Of a stretch of 64,000 nucleotides of DNA, positions 38,062-46,912 are shown one piece after another. Made by a program: the position numbers and the translations under genes. Within the stretch, counting starts at the first letter, position 1; the number at the start of each line of letters is the position of its first letter. Location of the stretch: assembly GCF_014490445.1 (NCBI RefSeq), contig NZ_JACTUZ010000001.1:124001-188000 (forward strand), written 5' to 3'. The notes beneath the pieces are model-generated. The model ran no database searches. It was not told the origin of the DNA and saw only the letters and a program-made list of their open reading frames with translations. This stretch comes from Pseudoroseomonas ludipueritiae (GTDB lineage Bacteria > Pseudomonadota > Alphaproteobacteria > Acetobacterales > Acetobacteraceae).

Positions 38062-38640
38062 TCAGCCTGCCTGCCAGTTGCGGATGGCCTCGCTCGGCCA
38101 GAGCAGCATCAGGACATTCAGCGTCAGGTTGTCCCGGATCGCCAGCAGCGCCGCCAGTTCCAGCGCCAGCACCAGCAGCACCGAGGCCCAGACCGGCAGA
38201 CGCGCCGCCAGCGCGAAGCCCAGCAGCATGGCCACCAGATCAGCCAACGAATTCACCACGCTGTCGCCGGTATAGCCCAGGGCGATGGTCGCATCGCGGT
38301 AGCGGCCGATCACGGCGGGGGTATTCTCCACCACCTCCCAGGCCGCCTCCACCAGCGCAGCCAGCACCGCGCGCAGCGGCAGCCCCTTCCCTGGAAGCAG
38401 CCAGCGCGCGGCGGCATAGAACAACAGCCCATGCACGATATGGGAGGGCGTGTACCAATCGCTGAGATGCTGGGAATTACCGGCGCTGTTCACCTCCCCA
38501 TGCCACAGATCAACAGCGCCGCAGGTGCAGATGAGCACGCGCCCCATGGCCAGCTCGACGGCAGCCATCACCACCGCGATGCCAAGGATGGCGAGGCCAG
38601 CCCTGCTCCACTCCCGCCGCCTGGCTTGGTTCACCTGCAT
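38062..38640 (-). CDS. DUF2585 integral membrane protein
   Basis: 192 residues with several membrane helices (near 14-32, then in the middle and C-terminal parts such as VWASVLLVLALELAALLAI). The family signature CGAVDLWHGEVNSAGNSQHL followed by SDWYTPSHIVHGLLFY identifies DUF2585 (UPF0314). The function is unknown. The His/Trp/Ser-rich signature on the membrane surface looks like an active or binding site. It lies 40 nt upstream of the BisC-type gene on the same strand and may start that operon. ATG 38640 is preceded by a G-rich Shine-Dalgarno. Confidence 0.9.
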   Translation of the reverse strand: MQVNQARRREWSRAGLAILGIAVVMAAVELAMGRVLICTCGAVDLWHGEVNSAGNSQHLSDWYTPSHIVHGLLFYAAARWLLPGKGLPLRAVLAALVEAAWEVVENTPAVIGRYRDATIALGYTGDSVVNSLADLVAMLLGFALAARLPVWASVLLVLALELAALLAIRDNLTLNVLMLLWPSEAIRNWQAG

Positions 38641-38741
38641 CGTCTGCCCCCCTTTATGCTGCCCCGCTATGTCCCGCAGCAGCTTCCGCCGCAACCAGGC
38701 GACAGTTCCTGGCGCGGCGGAATTGCCGTAAGGGCCTAGGC

Positions 38742-39977
38742 ATGACCCAGCAGGTTCAGCACGGCGCTTCCCTTGACTGGCGCGCCCCCACGTTCCCCCT
38801 TGCGATCGCCGCGCTGGTCGCGCCCCTCGCCGCCGTGCTGCAGTCCAAGGCCATGTCCCCACTGGGACTGGTGGCCTTGCTGGCCTGCATCCTGCTGGCG
38901 CGGCTGCGCCAGGGCGCCTGGCCCTGGCCACGCGGCGCCGCCTTCTGGTCGGGCATGGCCCTGGCAGGCTGGGGTGCGCTCTCGGCTCTCTGGGCCATCG
39001 ACCCAAGGCGCAGCTTCTCCGAAGGCCTGACGCTGATCGGCATGGTGCTGCTTGCCGGCGCGGCGGCCCACGCAGCGGCACAGGATGCGCCCGAACAGCG
39101 CTGGAAGCTGGGCGGCGCCTTGCTGATCGGCCTCGGCATCGGGCTGGCCGCCGCCTTGTTTGACCATCTCAGCGGCAATGCGCTGCGCGCCGGTGTGCGG
39201 GGGCTGCAGGAAGTCCCAGCCAGCCTCGCCTTCGGCCTGAAACCCGCAGCCTCCGTGATGGCTTTGCTGCTGCCGCTGCTGGCGGGCGCCCCGCTCGCCC
39301 CGCGCTGGCGCATCGCGGCTTTGCTGCTGGGTCTCGCGATCCTTCTGGCCATTCCGGGGGACACCGCCAAGCTGGCGGCGGTGGCGGGTATTCTGGTGGC
39401 TGGTGCCGTGGCGCTCGCCCCGCGCCGGATGCCGCGGGTGGTGGCGGTGGCGCTGGCGGCCGTGCTGCTGGCGACACCTGCGCTGCTGGCACCCGCCATT
39501 GGCTTGATCGGTGCGCGGGTGGAGCGGCTGCCGCCTTCCGGCATCCACCGCCTGTTGATCTGGGATTTCGCGCTGGGCAAGGCGGAGGAGAAGCCGCTCA
39601 CCGGCTGGGGCATGGAATCCGCCCGCATCATTCCGGGCGGCGAAGCGCGGCCTGACCCGCTGCGCCTCGGCGTGGCAGACCCGAACCTGCTGGCCTGGTT
39701 CACTCAGCCGCAGCTCCGGCTGCTGCCGCTGCACCCGCATAACGGGCCACTGCAGATCCGGCTGGAGCTGGGATGGGTCGGTGCCGCGCTGGCCGCTCTG
39801 GCCTTGCTGATGCTGGGGCTGGCGGCGGCGCGCTGCGCGGTGCCCGCAGCCGCCGCCGGCGCCTTGGCTTCCGGCTTCGTCACCTTCTTCGCCAGCTTCG
39901 GTGTCTGGCAGAACTGGTGGCTTTGCGCAGCGGCGCTGGCACTCGCCATGGCCGCCGCGCTGCCGGCAAGGCGCTAA
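38742..39977 (+). CDS. O-antigen ligase / Wzy-like membrane protein
   Basis: A 411-residue membrane protein with about ten hydrophobic segments. The signature LHPHNGPLQIRLELGWVGA near residue 327 is that of the Wzy_C family (O-antigen ligase WaaL and polymerases), where the His in HPHN is functionally important. It would join polysaccharide to lipid A core or polymerise it in the inner membrane. No other polysaccharide genes are adjacent, so specificity is unknown. It is divergent from the DUF2585 gene (101 bp) and convergent with the creatininase gene with a 3-nt gap. Confidence 0.85.
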   Translation: MTQQVQHGASLDWRAPTFPLAIAALVAPLAAVLQSKAMSPLGLVALLACILLARLRQGAWPWPRGAAFWSGMALAGWGALSALWAIDPRRSFSEGLTLIGMVLLAGAAAHAAAQDAPEQRWKLGGALLIGLGIGLAAALFDHLSGNALRAGVRGLQEVPASLAFGLKPAASVMALLLPLLAGAPLAPRWRIAALLLGLAILLAIPGDTAKLAAVAGILVAGAVALAPRRMPRVVAVALAAVLLATPALLAPAIGLIGARVERLPPSGIHRLLIWDFALGKAEEKPLTGWGMESARIIPGGEARPDPLRLGVADPNLLAWFTQPQLRLLPLHPHNGPLQIRLELGWVGAALAALALLMLGLAAARCAVPAAAAGALASGFVTFFASFGVWQNWWLCAAALALAMAAALPARR

Positions 39978-39980
39978 GGC

Positions 39981-40805
39981 TTACGCCGGCACCTTGCTGG
40001 CGAAATGGGCGGCGAAGCGGGCCACGATATCCGTCAGCTTTTCCACCAGCACCTGGCCGGTCTCGGCCGAGCAGAGCTTCGGGTCACCCTGGGCGACACC
40101 GTCGTGATAGGTGTCGTCGTACTCCATCGGCAGGCCGATCTCGGCGCCATTGAAGCTGGCGGTGCCCAGGCCAGTATAGGGCAGGCCCAGGATGCTGTCC
40201 TTCTTCAGCGACTTGCCTTCCGGGATCAGGTCCTCGCGGATCAGCTCGGGGAAGAGATGCATGCCGATGCTGGTCAGCGGGTCGGCGCCGTGGCCGGAGA
40301 CCGCCTTGGCCTTCTCCGCGCCGATCAGGCCGGGCAGCAGGCCGTAGCTGATGCGCCAGAGGTAGAGGCTGGGCAGCACCACCTTCTTCTCCTGCCACAG
40401 CGTGCGCGCCACCTCGGCGATCGGGCCGACATTGCCGCCATGGCCGTTGATGACGACGATGCGCGTCAGGCCGTTGCGGTGCAGGCTGGCCACCATGTCG
40501 GTGATGACGCTGGCCAGCGTCGCCTGGCTGATGGCGATGCCGCCGATCATCGGGCCGAACCAATCGGCGCCGCCGAAGGGCAGCACCGGCGCGACAAAGG
40601 TCGGCGTGCCGGCCTCGGTGGCGCGGATGGCGGCGAGTTCCGCCACCTTCTCCGCCAGCAGGTAATCGCCCATGGGCGCGTGCGGCCCCTGGTCCTCGTG
40701 GCTACCCATCGGCAGCAGAATGATCGGATTCCTGGCGAAGGCTTCGCGCCCCTCCCCACCGGTCAGCGTGCCCATGTGAACCTTGGGCTTGGTCAGTGCA
40801 GCCAC
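39981..40805 (-). CDS. creatininase-family amidohydrolase with altered metal motif
   Basis: 274 residues of the creatininase/MftE fold. NGHGGN and the N-terminal LLPMGSHEDQGPHAPMGDY align with the family. However, the usual E-x-H metal motif (EQHG) reads E37-D-Q39-G here, and the Asp normally near the end of PHLPLxTD is shifted to GDY. The binuclear metal site is therefore changed and the activity uncertain. GTG 40805 has GGAG 9 nt upstream; ATG 40775 is an alternative. It ends the ABC transporter operon (39 nt after the ATPase gene), suggesting that it acts on an imported amide or cyclic amide. Confidence 0.85.
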   Translation of the reverse strand: MAALTKPKVHMGTLTGGEGREAFARNPIILLPMGSHEDQGPHAPMGDYLLAEKVAELAAIRATEAGTPTFVAPVLPFGGADWFGPMIGGIAISQATLASVITDMVASLHRNGLTRIVVINGHGGNVGPIAEVARTLWQEKKVVLPSLYLWRISYGLLPGLIGAEKAKAVSGHGADPLTSIGMHLFPELIREDLIPEGKSLKKDSILGLPYTGLGTASFNGAEIGLPMEYDDTYHDGVAQGDPKLCSAETGQVLVEKLTDIVARFAAHFASKVPA

Positions 40806-40844
40806 CAGTCTTCACTCCGTTCTTTTCGTTGAAGGCCAAGCGGA

Positions 40845-41819
40845 TCAGGCGATCTCTTCCGCCCGGATGCAGGCGACGCGCGTTCCCGCATCGCCAAAGG
40901 GCCGCAGTTCCGGCACCACCTCGGCGCAGGCGTCGCGCGCATGGGCGCAGCGCGTGCGGAAGACGCAGCCGGAGGGCGGGTTCGAGGGGCTGGGCGGGTC
41001 GCCCTGCAGCAGGATGCGCTTGGCACGGCGCGCCGGGTCCAGCATCGGCGTGGCCGACAGCAGCGCGCGGGTATAGGGATGGACCGGGCGCGCGAAGACG
41101 CTACGTGCCGTGCCTTCCTCCATCACCCGGCCCAGGTACATCACGATCACCCGGTCGCAGAGATTGGCGACCACCGGCAGGTCGTGGCTGATGAAGAGCA
41201 TGGCGAGGCCCAGGTCCCGCCGCAGTTCCCCCAGCAACTGGATGACCTGCGCCTGGATGGAGACATCCAGCGCCGAGACGGGCTCATCCGCCACCAGGAA
41301 GTCCGGCCCGGTGGAAAGCGCCCGCGCGATGCCGATGCGCTGCCGCTGGCCGCCGGAGAATTCATGCGGGAAGCGCTGCGCATGGGCCGGGTCGAGCCCG
41401 ACCTTGTTCAGCAGTTCCGCCACCCGCCGCTCCCGTTTGCCCGAGGGCAGCAGGCCATGGATGGAGATGCCATCGGCGATCTGGTCGCCGACGCGGCGGC
41501 GCGGGTCCAGGCTGCCGTAAGGGTCTTGGAACACGATCTGCATCCGCCGCCGCAGCCGCCGCCATTCGGCGCGGGAGGCCTCATTCACCAGCTTGCCGTC
41601 GAAGCGGACGGCGCCCTCCGTTGCCGGCATCAGCCCCAGCATCATGCGGCCCAGCGTGCTCTTGCCGGAGCCGCTTTCGCCCACCACGCCCACGGCCTCC
41701 CCGAGCGCGACGGAAGCATCGATATGCTTCACCGCCTGCACCGGCCGACCCTTGCGGAACAACCCCTTGCCGGGGAAGGTCTTGGAAAGACCGACAGCTT
41801 CGATCAGCGGCGCGTTCAT
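40845..41819 (-). CDS. peptide-type ABC transporter ATPase (DppF/OppF-like)
   Basis: An ATP-binding protein of 324 aa. Walker A is GESGSGKST, the signature is SGGQRQRIGIARAL, and Walker B is FLVADEP with SALDVSIQAQ after it. The switch His is in FISHD. The oligopeptide-transporter C-terminal extension has spaced cysteines (SGCVFRTRCAHARDAC), typical of the DppD/DppF group. It forms a heterodimer with the ATPase half of the upstream fusion protein. The start overlaps that gene by 4 nt. Confidence 0.95.
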   Translation of the reverse strand: MNAPLIEAVGLSKTFPGKGLFRKGRPVQAVKHIDASVALGEAVGVVGESGSGKSTLGRMMLGLMPATEGAVRFDGKLVNEASRAEWRRLRRRMQIVFQDPYGSLDPRRRVGDQIADGISIHGLLPSGKRERRVAELLNKVGLDPAHAQRFPHEFSGGQRQRIGIARALSTGPDFLVADEPVSALDVSIQAQVIQLLGELRRDLGLAMLFISHDLPVVANLCDRVIVMYLGRVMEEGTARSVFARPVHPYTRALLSATPMLDPARRAKRILLQGDPPSPSNPPSGCVFRTRCAHARDACAEVVPELRPFGDAGTRVACIRAEEIA

Positions 41820-43660
41820 GCCACGGCCTCCGTGGGCGTCAGTTCATGCCAGCGGATGCAGCGCACCTGCCGCTCGGCGCGGATATCCTCCAGCGGCGGC
41901 GGCCCGGCTTCGCAGGCGGCGGTGGCGAAACGGCAGCGCGGCGCGAAGCGGCAGCCAACCGGGAAGTTGTGCGGCGGCGGCACGATGCCCGGGATGCCCA
42001 GCGGCGGCTCCTCGCCTTCCGGCACGGCGGCCAGCAGGGCGCGGGTATAGGGATGCAGCGGGTTGCCGAAGACTTCCTCGACCCTGCCCTGCTCCACCAC
42101 CTGCCCGGCATACATCACCGCCACCCGGTCCGCGATCTCCGACACCACGCCCAGGCTGTGCGTGATGAAGATCATCGCCATGCCGGTCTCGCGCTTCAGG
42201 TCGTTCAGCAGGTCCAGGATCTGCGCCTGCACCGTGACATCCAGCGCCGTGGTCGGCTCGTCGCAGATCAGCAGCTTCGGGTTGTTGGCGATGCCCATGG
42301 CGATCATCACGCGCTGCCGCATGCCGCCGGACATCTCATGCGGATAAACCCGCAGCCGCTTGGCCGGGTCGGCGATGCCGACGCGCTTGAACAATTCCTC
42401 CGCCCTGGCCCAGGCCTCGGCCGAGGAGATCTTCTGATGCGCCTGGATCGCCTCCACCACCTGGGCGCCCACGGTATGCACCGGGTTCAGGCTGCTCATC
42501 GGGTCCTGGAACACCATGGCCATAGGCCCGCCGCGCAGGGCGCGCATCTCCGGCTCTCTCAGCCGCAGCAGGTCCTTGCCGCCCAGCCAGGCATGGCCTT
42601 CCACAGGCACCGCCACCGGCGGCAGCAGGCCCATCACGGCGGTGGCGGTGACCGACTTGCCGGAACCGCTCTCGCCCACGATGGCCAGAGTCTCCCCCGC
42701 GCGGACGGAGAGCGAGACATCCTGCACCGGGCGGATCGGCCCACGCGGCGTGGCGATCTCCACCGTCAGGTTCTGCACTTCCAGCACCGTATCGCTGCGC
42801 GGCGCGGGTGCCGGCACCAACCCGGGCAGCACGCGGTCCACCAGGCGGAAGCGGCGGCGGCCGGCGGGCGTGCGCGGGTCCACCGCGTCGCGCAACCCGT
42901 CGCAGAGCAGGTTCATGGCCAGGATGGTCAGCGTCAGCGCCGCACAGGGCCAGAGCAGCAGCATCGGCGCCTGTTCCATCGTGGCGCGCGCCCCGCGGAT
43001 CATCAGGCCCCAGGAAGGCGCCGGGGGCACCACGCCCAGGCCCAGGAACGACAACCCGCTCTCCAGCACCACCGCCGAGGCGACGGCCAGCGAAAGCTGC
43101 ACCAGCACCGGCCCGGCGACATTCGGCAGCACCGTACGGAACAGGATGCGCCCCGTCGGCGCACCCAGGGCGCGCACGGCCTCGACATAGTCCAGGCTGC
43201 GGGCGGAGAGCACTTCCGCATAGGTCACACGCGCGAAGCCCGGCAGGTAGAGCACCGAGAGCACCAGGATCAGCGTGCCCGCGCCCGGCCCCATCAGGGT
43301 CACCACCAGCAGCGCCAGCAGCACGGGCGGGAAGCAGAGGATGATGTCCATGCTCCGCACGGTCAGGATCTCACCCAACCCACGGAACCAGCCGCCGATC
43401 AGCCCGAAGGTGGTGCCAATGATGCCCGCGATGAGCGCCGAGGCGAAGGCGACGCCGAGGCTGGTGCGCGCGCCCCAGATCAGGCGAGACAGCACGTCGC
43501 GGCCGAACTCGTCCCGCCCCAGTGGCGATCCGGCCATGGGTCCGGCAAGGCGGTTCGCGATATCCTGCCGCACCGGGTCCGCCAGCCCCAGGATGGGAGC
43601 CGCAATGGCCAGGAGAACGATGAGCGCGACGATCGCGCCCGGAATCCAGAGCTTCTTCAT
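41816..43660 (-). CDS. fused ABC permease (DppC-like) and ATPase (DppD-like)
   Basis: One 614-residue polypeptide. Residues 1-270 form a DppC-like permease with six or so helices and the EAA-type loop [20 protein letters not shown]. After a Pro/Arg-rich linker (to about 300), residues from [12 protein letters not shown] onward form a complete ATPase: [39 protein letters not shown], and a Cys-containing C-terminal extension. No stop or frameshift lies between the halves. Such permease-ATPase fusions occur in some alphaproteobacterial peptide/nickel-type transporters. ATGA overlaps link it to both neighbours. Confidence 0.94.
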   Translation of the reverse strand: MKKLWIPGAIVALIVLLAIAAPILGLADPVRQDIANRLAGPMAGSPLGRDEFGRDVLSRLIWGARTSLGVAFASALIAGIIGTTFGLIGGWFRGLGEILTVRSMDIILCFPPVLLALLVVTLMGPGAGTLILVLSVLYLPGFARVTYAEVLSARSLDYVEAVRALGAPTGRILFRTVLPNVAGPVLVQLSLAVASAVVLESGLSFLGLGVVPPAPSWGLMIRGARATMEQAPMLLLWPCAALTLTILAMNLLCDGLRDAVDPRTPAGRRRFRLVDRVLPGLVPAPAPRSDTVLEVQNLTVEIATPRGPIRPVQDVSLSVRAGETLAIVGESGSGKSVTATAVMGLLPPVAVPVEGHAWLGGKDLLRLREPEMRALRGGPMAMVFQDPMSSLNPVHTVGAQVVEAIQAHQKISSAEAWARAEELFKRVGIADPAKRLRVYPHEMSGGMRQRVMIAMGIANNPKLLICDEPTTALDVTVQAQILDLLNDLKRETGMAMIFITHSLGVVSEIADRVAVMYAGQVVEQGRVEEVFGNPLHPYTRALLAAVPEGEEPPLGIPGIVPPPHNFPVGCRFAPRCRFATAACEAGPPPLEDIRAERQVRCIRWHELTPTEAVA

Positions 43661-44607
43661 GCCGTGCGGATCCGCGGATCGAGGGCGGCGTAGAGCAGGT
43701 CCATCACCAGGTTGATCAGCAGGAACAGGCCCGAGATGGTCAGCACGATGCCTACGACCATCGGGTAGTCCCGCGCCTCCACCGCGCGCAGCAGCGGCGT
43801 GGAAAGGCCCGGCCAGTTGAAGACGTATTCCACCAGCACCGTGCCGCCGAGCAGCGTGCCCATGTGCAGGCCCAGCACCGTCAGCACCGGTGTCAGCGCG
43901 TTGCGCACCACGTGTTTCACCAGCACGCGCGTGGGCGAGATGCCCTTGGCGCGCGCGGTGCGCACATAGTCGCGGCTCAACGCATCCAGCACCGAGGCGC
44001 GGGTCATGCGGAAGACCACTGCTGCCAAGCCCTTGGCGATGGCGAGGGATGGCAATGCCAGAAGTGTCAGGTGCTGCCAGGGGTCCTGCGCCAGCGGCAC
44101 ATAGCCGCCCGCCGGCATGATTCGCAGGATCTGCGCCAGCAGCAGCACCAACACGGTGCCCACCACGAAAACCGGCACCGCCAGCAGCAGCGCCGCCGTT
44201 CCCGAGGCGATGCGATCGAAAAGCCCACCCCGGTGCAGCGCCGCATAGGTGCCGGCCGGGAGGGCGACCACCACCGCGATCAGCGTGCCGGCCAGGATCA
44301 GTTCCAGCGTGCGCGGCAGGCGCAGCGCGATCTCGTCCAGCACGGGATATTCATCGACCAGCGAAACGCCGAGGTCGCCGCGCGTCAGCCCCAGCAGGAA
44401 CTGGCCGTACTGGTCCAGCAGCGGCTGGTCGAGCCCCAGCCGCTCCCGCAGCTCCGCCACCGCCGCCGGGTCGGGCGAGACGCCGCCGGTGGAGAGCAGG
44501 ATCTCCGCGGGGTCGCCCGGCACCATGTGCAGGGTCATGAAAACGATGCTGGCCACGATCCAGGCCAGCGCGATGGAAATGCCGATACGGCGCAGGAGCC
44601 AGCGCAT
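43657..44607 (-). CDS. ABC transporter permease (DppB-like)
   Basis: An inner-membrane permease (316 aa) with about six helices. It starts with the DppB pattern MRWLLRRIGISIALAWIVAS and HMVPGDPAEILL. The ATPase-docking EAA loop is YVRTARAKGISPTRVLVKHV. The gene overlaps the fusion gene by 4 nt and the binding-protein gene by 1 nt. It pairs with the permease half of the fusion protein to form the channel. Confidence 0.95.
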   Translation of the reverse strand: MRWLLRRIGISIALAWIVASIVFMTLHMVPGDPAEILLSTGGVSPDPAAVAELRERLGLDQPLLDQYGQFLLGLTRGDLGVSLVDEYPVLDEIALRLPRTLELILAGTLIAVVVALPAGTYAALHRGGLFDRIASGTAALLLAVPVFVVGTVLVLLLAQILRIMPAGGYVPLAQDPWQHLTLLALPSLAIAKGLAAVVFRMTRASVLDALSRDYVRTARAKGISPTRVLVKHVVRNALTPVLTVLGLHMGTLLGGTVLVEYVFNWPGLSTPLLRAVEARDYPMVVGIVLTISGLFLLINLVMDLLYAALDPRIRTA

Positions 44608-46124
44608 CAGCCGAGATGGGTTTCTTCAAGCAGGGCGCCGGACAGGGTGCTAAGGGCGCCTGGCAGAGTGGAGAAGCCCTTGACCTTCTTGTCCATGCCG
44701 AAGCCCTGGCTGCGCCAGGCAAGCGTGACCAATGGCACCTCCTCCAACGCCGCGCGCTGAAATTCCTTGTAAGCCTCGACGCGCCTGGCCTGATCGAATT
44801 CCCCGCGTCCCTTCGCCAGGGCAGCGACAGTGCGCGGCGCCTGGAGGGCGAAGGAACGGCCATGCGAAGGGGAAAGCGTAGTGTCGAAGACCGGCGTCAG
44901 CCCATCAGGATCGTTGCTCTCGGCCGAGACGCCATGAATGGCGATCTCATACTGGCCGCGCTGCCCCTGGCTGACGCGGGTGGACCAGTCCGGCAGGCGC
45001 AGTTCGCACTGGATGCCGATGGCCGCCAGATGCTGCTGCACCACCTCGGCCGTGTCCTTGTGCATGCCATATTGCGCGGTGGAGAGCAGCGTGGTCCGGA
45101 AGCCGTTGGCGAAGCCCGCCTCGCTCAGCAGCGTCCTGGAACGTTCCGGGTCATAGGCCCAGCCTCTCGCCAGCTCTGCATCGTACCAGGGCGTGCCTTC
45201 CACCATCGGTACGCCTTCCAGCACCGCGCCACGGCCAAAGAAGGCGGCCTTCACGATCTCCTCACGCCGGATGGCATGGGCCACCGCGCGGCGCACACGC
45301 GGGTCCGAGAAAGGCCCCTTGGAGCCATTGAACAGGATGTCCATGAAGGGGCCAGTGGTGGCGTCCAGCCTCAGGCGCGCATCGGCCTCGATGGCGGACA
45401 TGGCCTGCCAGGGCACATACTCAATCAGGTCCACGTCGCCGGATTGCAGCGCCGCCGCCCGCAGGTTCTCGTCGGCATAGACGACCATGTTGACCGTCCT
45501 GATCTTCGGCAGGCCTTGCCAGTGGTTCGGCACCGCCTCCAGCGTAATGGAGCTGCCGCGTTCCTGCGACGCGATGCGGAAGGGGCCGGCGCCCACCGGC
45601 TCGCGTGCCTCGGATTTGTGCCAGATGAGCCCCATGTTGTAGCCGGCGAACCATTCCGGGAAGGCCGCCACAGGCTGCTTGGTATGGAAGCGGATGGTCC
45701 GCGCGTCCGGGGTCTCGATCCGCTCCACCCCCTGGAACTGGGCGCGCATATAGGCGGTCGATTTCTCCCCGGCGATCTGCTCGACATTCCAGCGGATGTC
45801 GGTGGAGGTCACCGGCTCCCCATTCTGGAACCTGGCATTGGGCCGTAGCTTGAAAACCCAGGCGCCGTCCTCCTGGTCGCGGGACCAGGATTCCGCCAGT
45901 TCCCCCCGCAGCTCGCCCTTGGCGTTGTAGGACACCAGGCGGCGGTGCAGCAGCATCTTCACCGTGCCCGCGGCGCCGCCTGTGCTGACCCAGGGTTGCA
46001 GGTTGGGTGGATAGGCCGAAAGCCCGAAGCGCAGGATGCCGCCCGCCGGCTGCGCCCGTGCCGGCCCGCGGAGAAAAGGCAGGGAGGCACCGGCGGCAAG
46101 GAAAGCGCGGCGTGTCGGGGTCAT
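44607..46124 (-). CDS. ABC transporter solute-binding protein, family 5
   Basis: A periplasmic binding protein (505 aa) of the peptide/opine/nickel family (SBP_bac_5). The N-terminus MTPTRRAFLAAGASLPFLRG is a twin-arginine signal, with cleavage expected near ARA-Q. Family cues: LAESWSRDQEDGAWVFKLRP, FQNGEPVTSTDIRWN and VGAGPFRI. It is the first gene of the minus-strand operon and shows high-level translational coupling with the permease (TGATG). The ligand is unknown; the creatininase relative at the operon end hints at a small amide or peptide-like compound. Confidence 0.94.
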   Translation of the reverse strand: MTPTRRAFLAAGASLPFLRGPARAQPAGGILRFGLSAYPPNLQPWVSTGGAAGTVKMLLHRRLVSYNAKGELRGELAESWSRDQEDGAWVFKLRPNARFQNGEPVTSTDIRWNVEQIAGEKSTAYMRAQFQGVERIETPDARTIRFHTKQPVAAFPEWFAGYNMGLIWHKSEAREPVGAGPFRIASQERGSSITLEAVPNHWQGLPKIRTVNMVVYADENLRAAALQSGDVDLIEYVPWQAMSAIEADARLRLDATTGPFMDILFNGSKGPFSDPRVRRAVAHAIRREEIVKAAFFGRGAVLEGVPMVEGTPWYDAELARGWAYDPERSRTLLSEAGFANGFRTTLLSTAQYGMHKDTAEVVQQHLAAIGIQCELRLPDWSTRVSQGQRGQYEIAIHGVSAESNDPDGLTPVFDTTLSPSHGRSFALQAPRTVAALAKGRGEFDQARRVEAYKEFQRAALEEVPLVTLAWRSQGFGMDKKVKGFSTLPGALSTLSGALLEETHLG

Positions 46125-46152
46125 GGCGGGTCTCCCGGAACAGAGGCAGCGG

Positions 46153-46167
46153 CTGGCGCCACTTCTT
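46153..46167 (+). repeat. 15-bp direct repeat, copy 1
   Basis: CTGGCGCCACTTCTT, including the 8-bp palindrome TGGCGCCA (46154-46161). It is identical to 46266-46280. The 15 nt that follow each copy are also partly alike: both have GGCGAA at the same offset. Confidence 0.8.
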
Positions 46168-46265
46168 CAGGTCAGGCGAACACGGGTGGCCCCGGCATGG
46201 GCCGCCCGGACAGCGGCTTCATCACAACCAGCGGGCTGCAGGCGCATGGCAGCACCCCGGCGGAA

Positions 46266-46280
46266 CTGGCGCCACTTCTT
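46266..46280 (+). repeat. 15-bp direct repeat, copy 2
   Basis: Identical to 46153-46167, 113 bp downstream in the same orientation. The spacing is not a multiple of three. Two identical palindrome-centred sites in a divergent promoter region are consistent with operators for one regulator. Confidence 0.8.
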
Positions 46281-46501
46281 TTTGGTGGGCGAAAAGCTCC
46301 GAGGGCCATTTCACACGGCGAAGCGCACAAAAAGTCGGCAGAGCGCTGTGGATTGGCTAGCGCAAAAGGCAGCTAAGCCAGTTTCATCTGGTGAGAAGTA
46401 CGAATCGTTTCGCGTGGTGATACCGGCTGCCTTGCCAACTGTCTTGGGACCGGGACTCGGGCTAAGGGAGGCGCGGCTCTTCACCCTGGCAGGAGTTTCC
46501 G

Positions 46502-46897
46502 ATGGCCAAGCTTGCGCACAGCATGATCCGCGTCCTCGACGAAGCGCGGTCGCTCGACTTCTATCGCCGCGCCTTTGGGCTGGAAGTCGCCGAGCGCGCA
46601 GCCTTCGAAAGCTTCACGCTGATCTACCTGCGCACGCCGGAAGGTGATTTCGAACTGGAACTGACCATGAATGCGGGCCGGACCGAGCCCTATGCGCTGG
46701 GAGATGGCTATGGCCATCTGGCTGTGGTCGTGCCGGACCTGCAGGCGGAACACGCCCGCATGCAGGCCGAGGGGCTGGAGCCAGGCCCGATGCGGGAGAT
46801 GCCGCATGAGGGCCGGCCCTTCGCCCGCTTCTTCTTTATCGCGGACCCCGATGGCTATCGCATCGAGGTCCTGGAGCGTTTCGGCCGCTTCCGCTGA
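46502..46897 (+). CDS. gloA: lactoylglutathione lyase (glyoxalase I)
   Basis: A VOC-fold metalloenzyme of 131 aa that isomerises the methylglyoxal-glutathione hemithioacetal to S-lactoylglutathione. The four metal ligands of bacterial GloA are all in place: His6, Glu53 (ELTMN), His72 (GYGHLAVVV) and Glu122 (YRIEVLER). Length matches E. coli GloA (135), indicating the short Ni-type enzyme. AGGAG (46491-46495) lies 6 nt upstream. It is a single gene, closed by a hairpin that includes its stop codon. Confidence 0.9.
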   Translation: MAKLAHSMIRVLDEARSLDFYRRAFGLEVAERAAFESFTLIYLRTPEGDFELELTMNAGRTEPYALGDGYGHLAVVVPDLQAEHARMQAEGLEPGPMREMPHEGRPFARFFFIADPDGYRIEVLERFGRFR

Positions 46898-46905
46898 AGC
46901 GGCCG
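46882..46905. terminator. bidirectional stem-loop between gloA and the aldolase gene
   Basis: Perfect 10-bp stem CGGCCGCTTC (46882-46891) and GAAGCGGCCG (46896-46905) with a CGCT loop. The gloA stop is in the 3' arm; the convergent gene ends 8 nt further on. It can fold from either strand. There is no T-tract on either side. Confidence 0.5.
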
Positions 46906-46912
46906 CGCCGGC

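Larger units (their letters stand above)
46125..46501. other. divergent intergenic region with paired 15-bp repeats
   Basis: 377 nt between the ABC operon (minus) and the glyoxalase gene (plus), the longest unexplained gap in the window. It contains two copies of a 15-bp sequence, annotated separately, and a comparatively AT-rich stretch at about 46280-46440. No open frame in it looks like protein, and I recognised no RNA gene. It probably holds the promoters of both flanking units. Confidence 0.6.
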
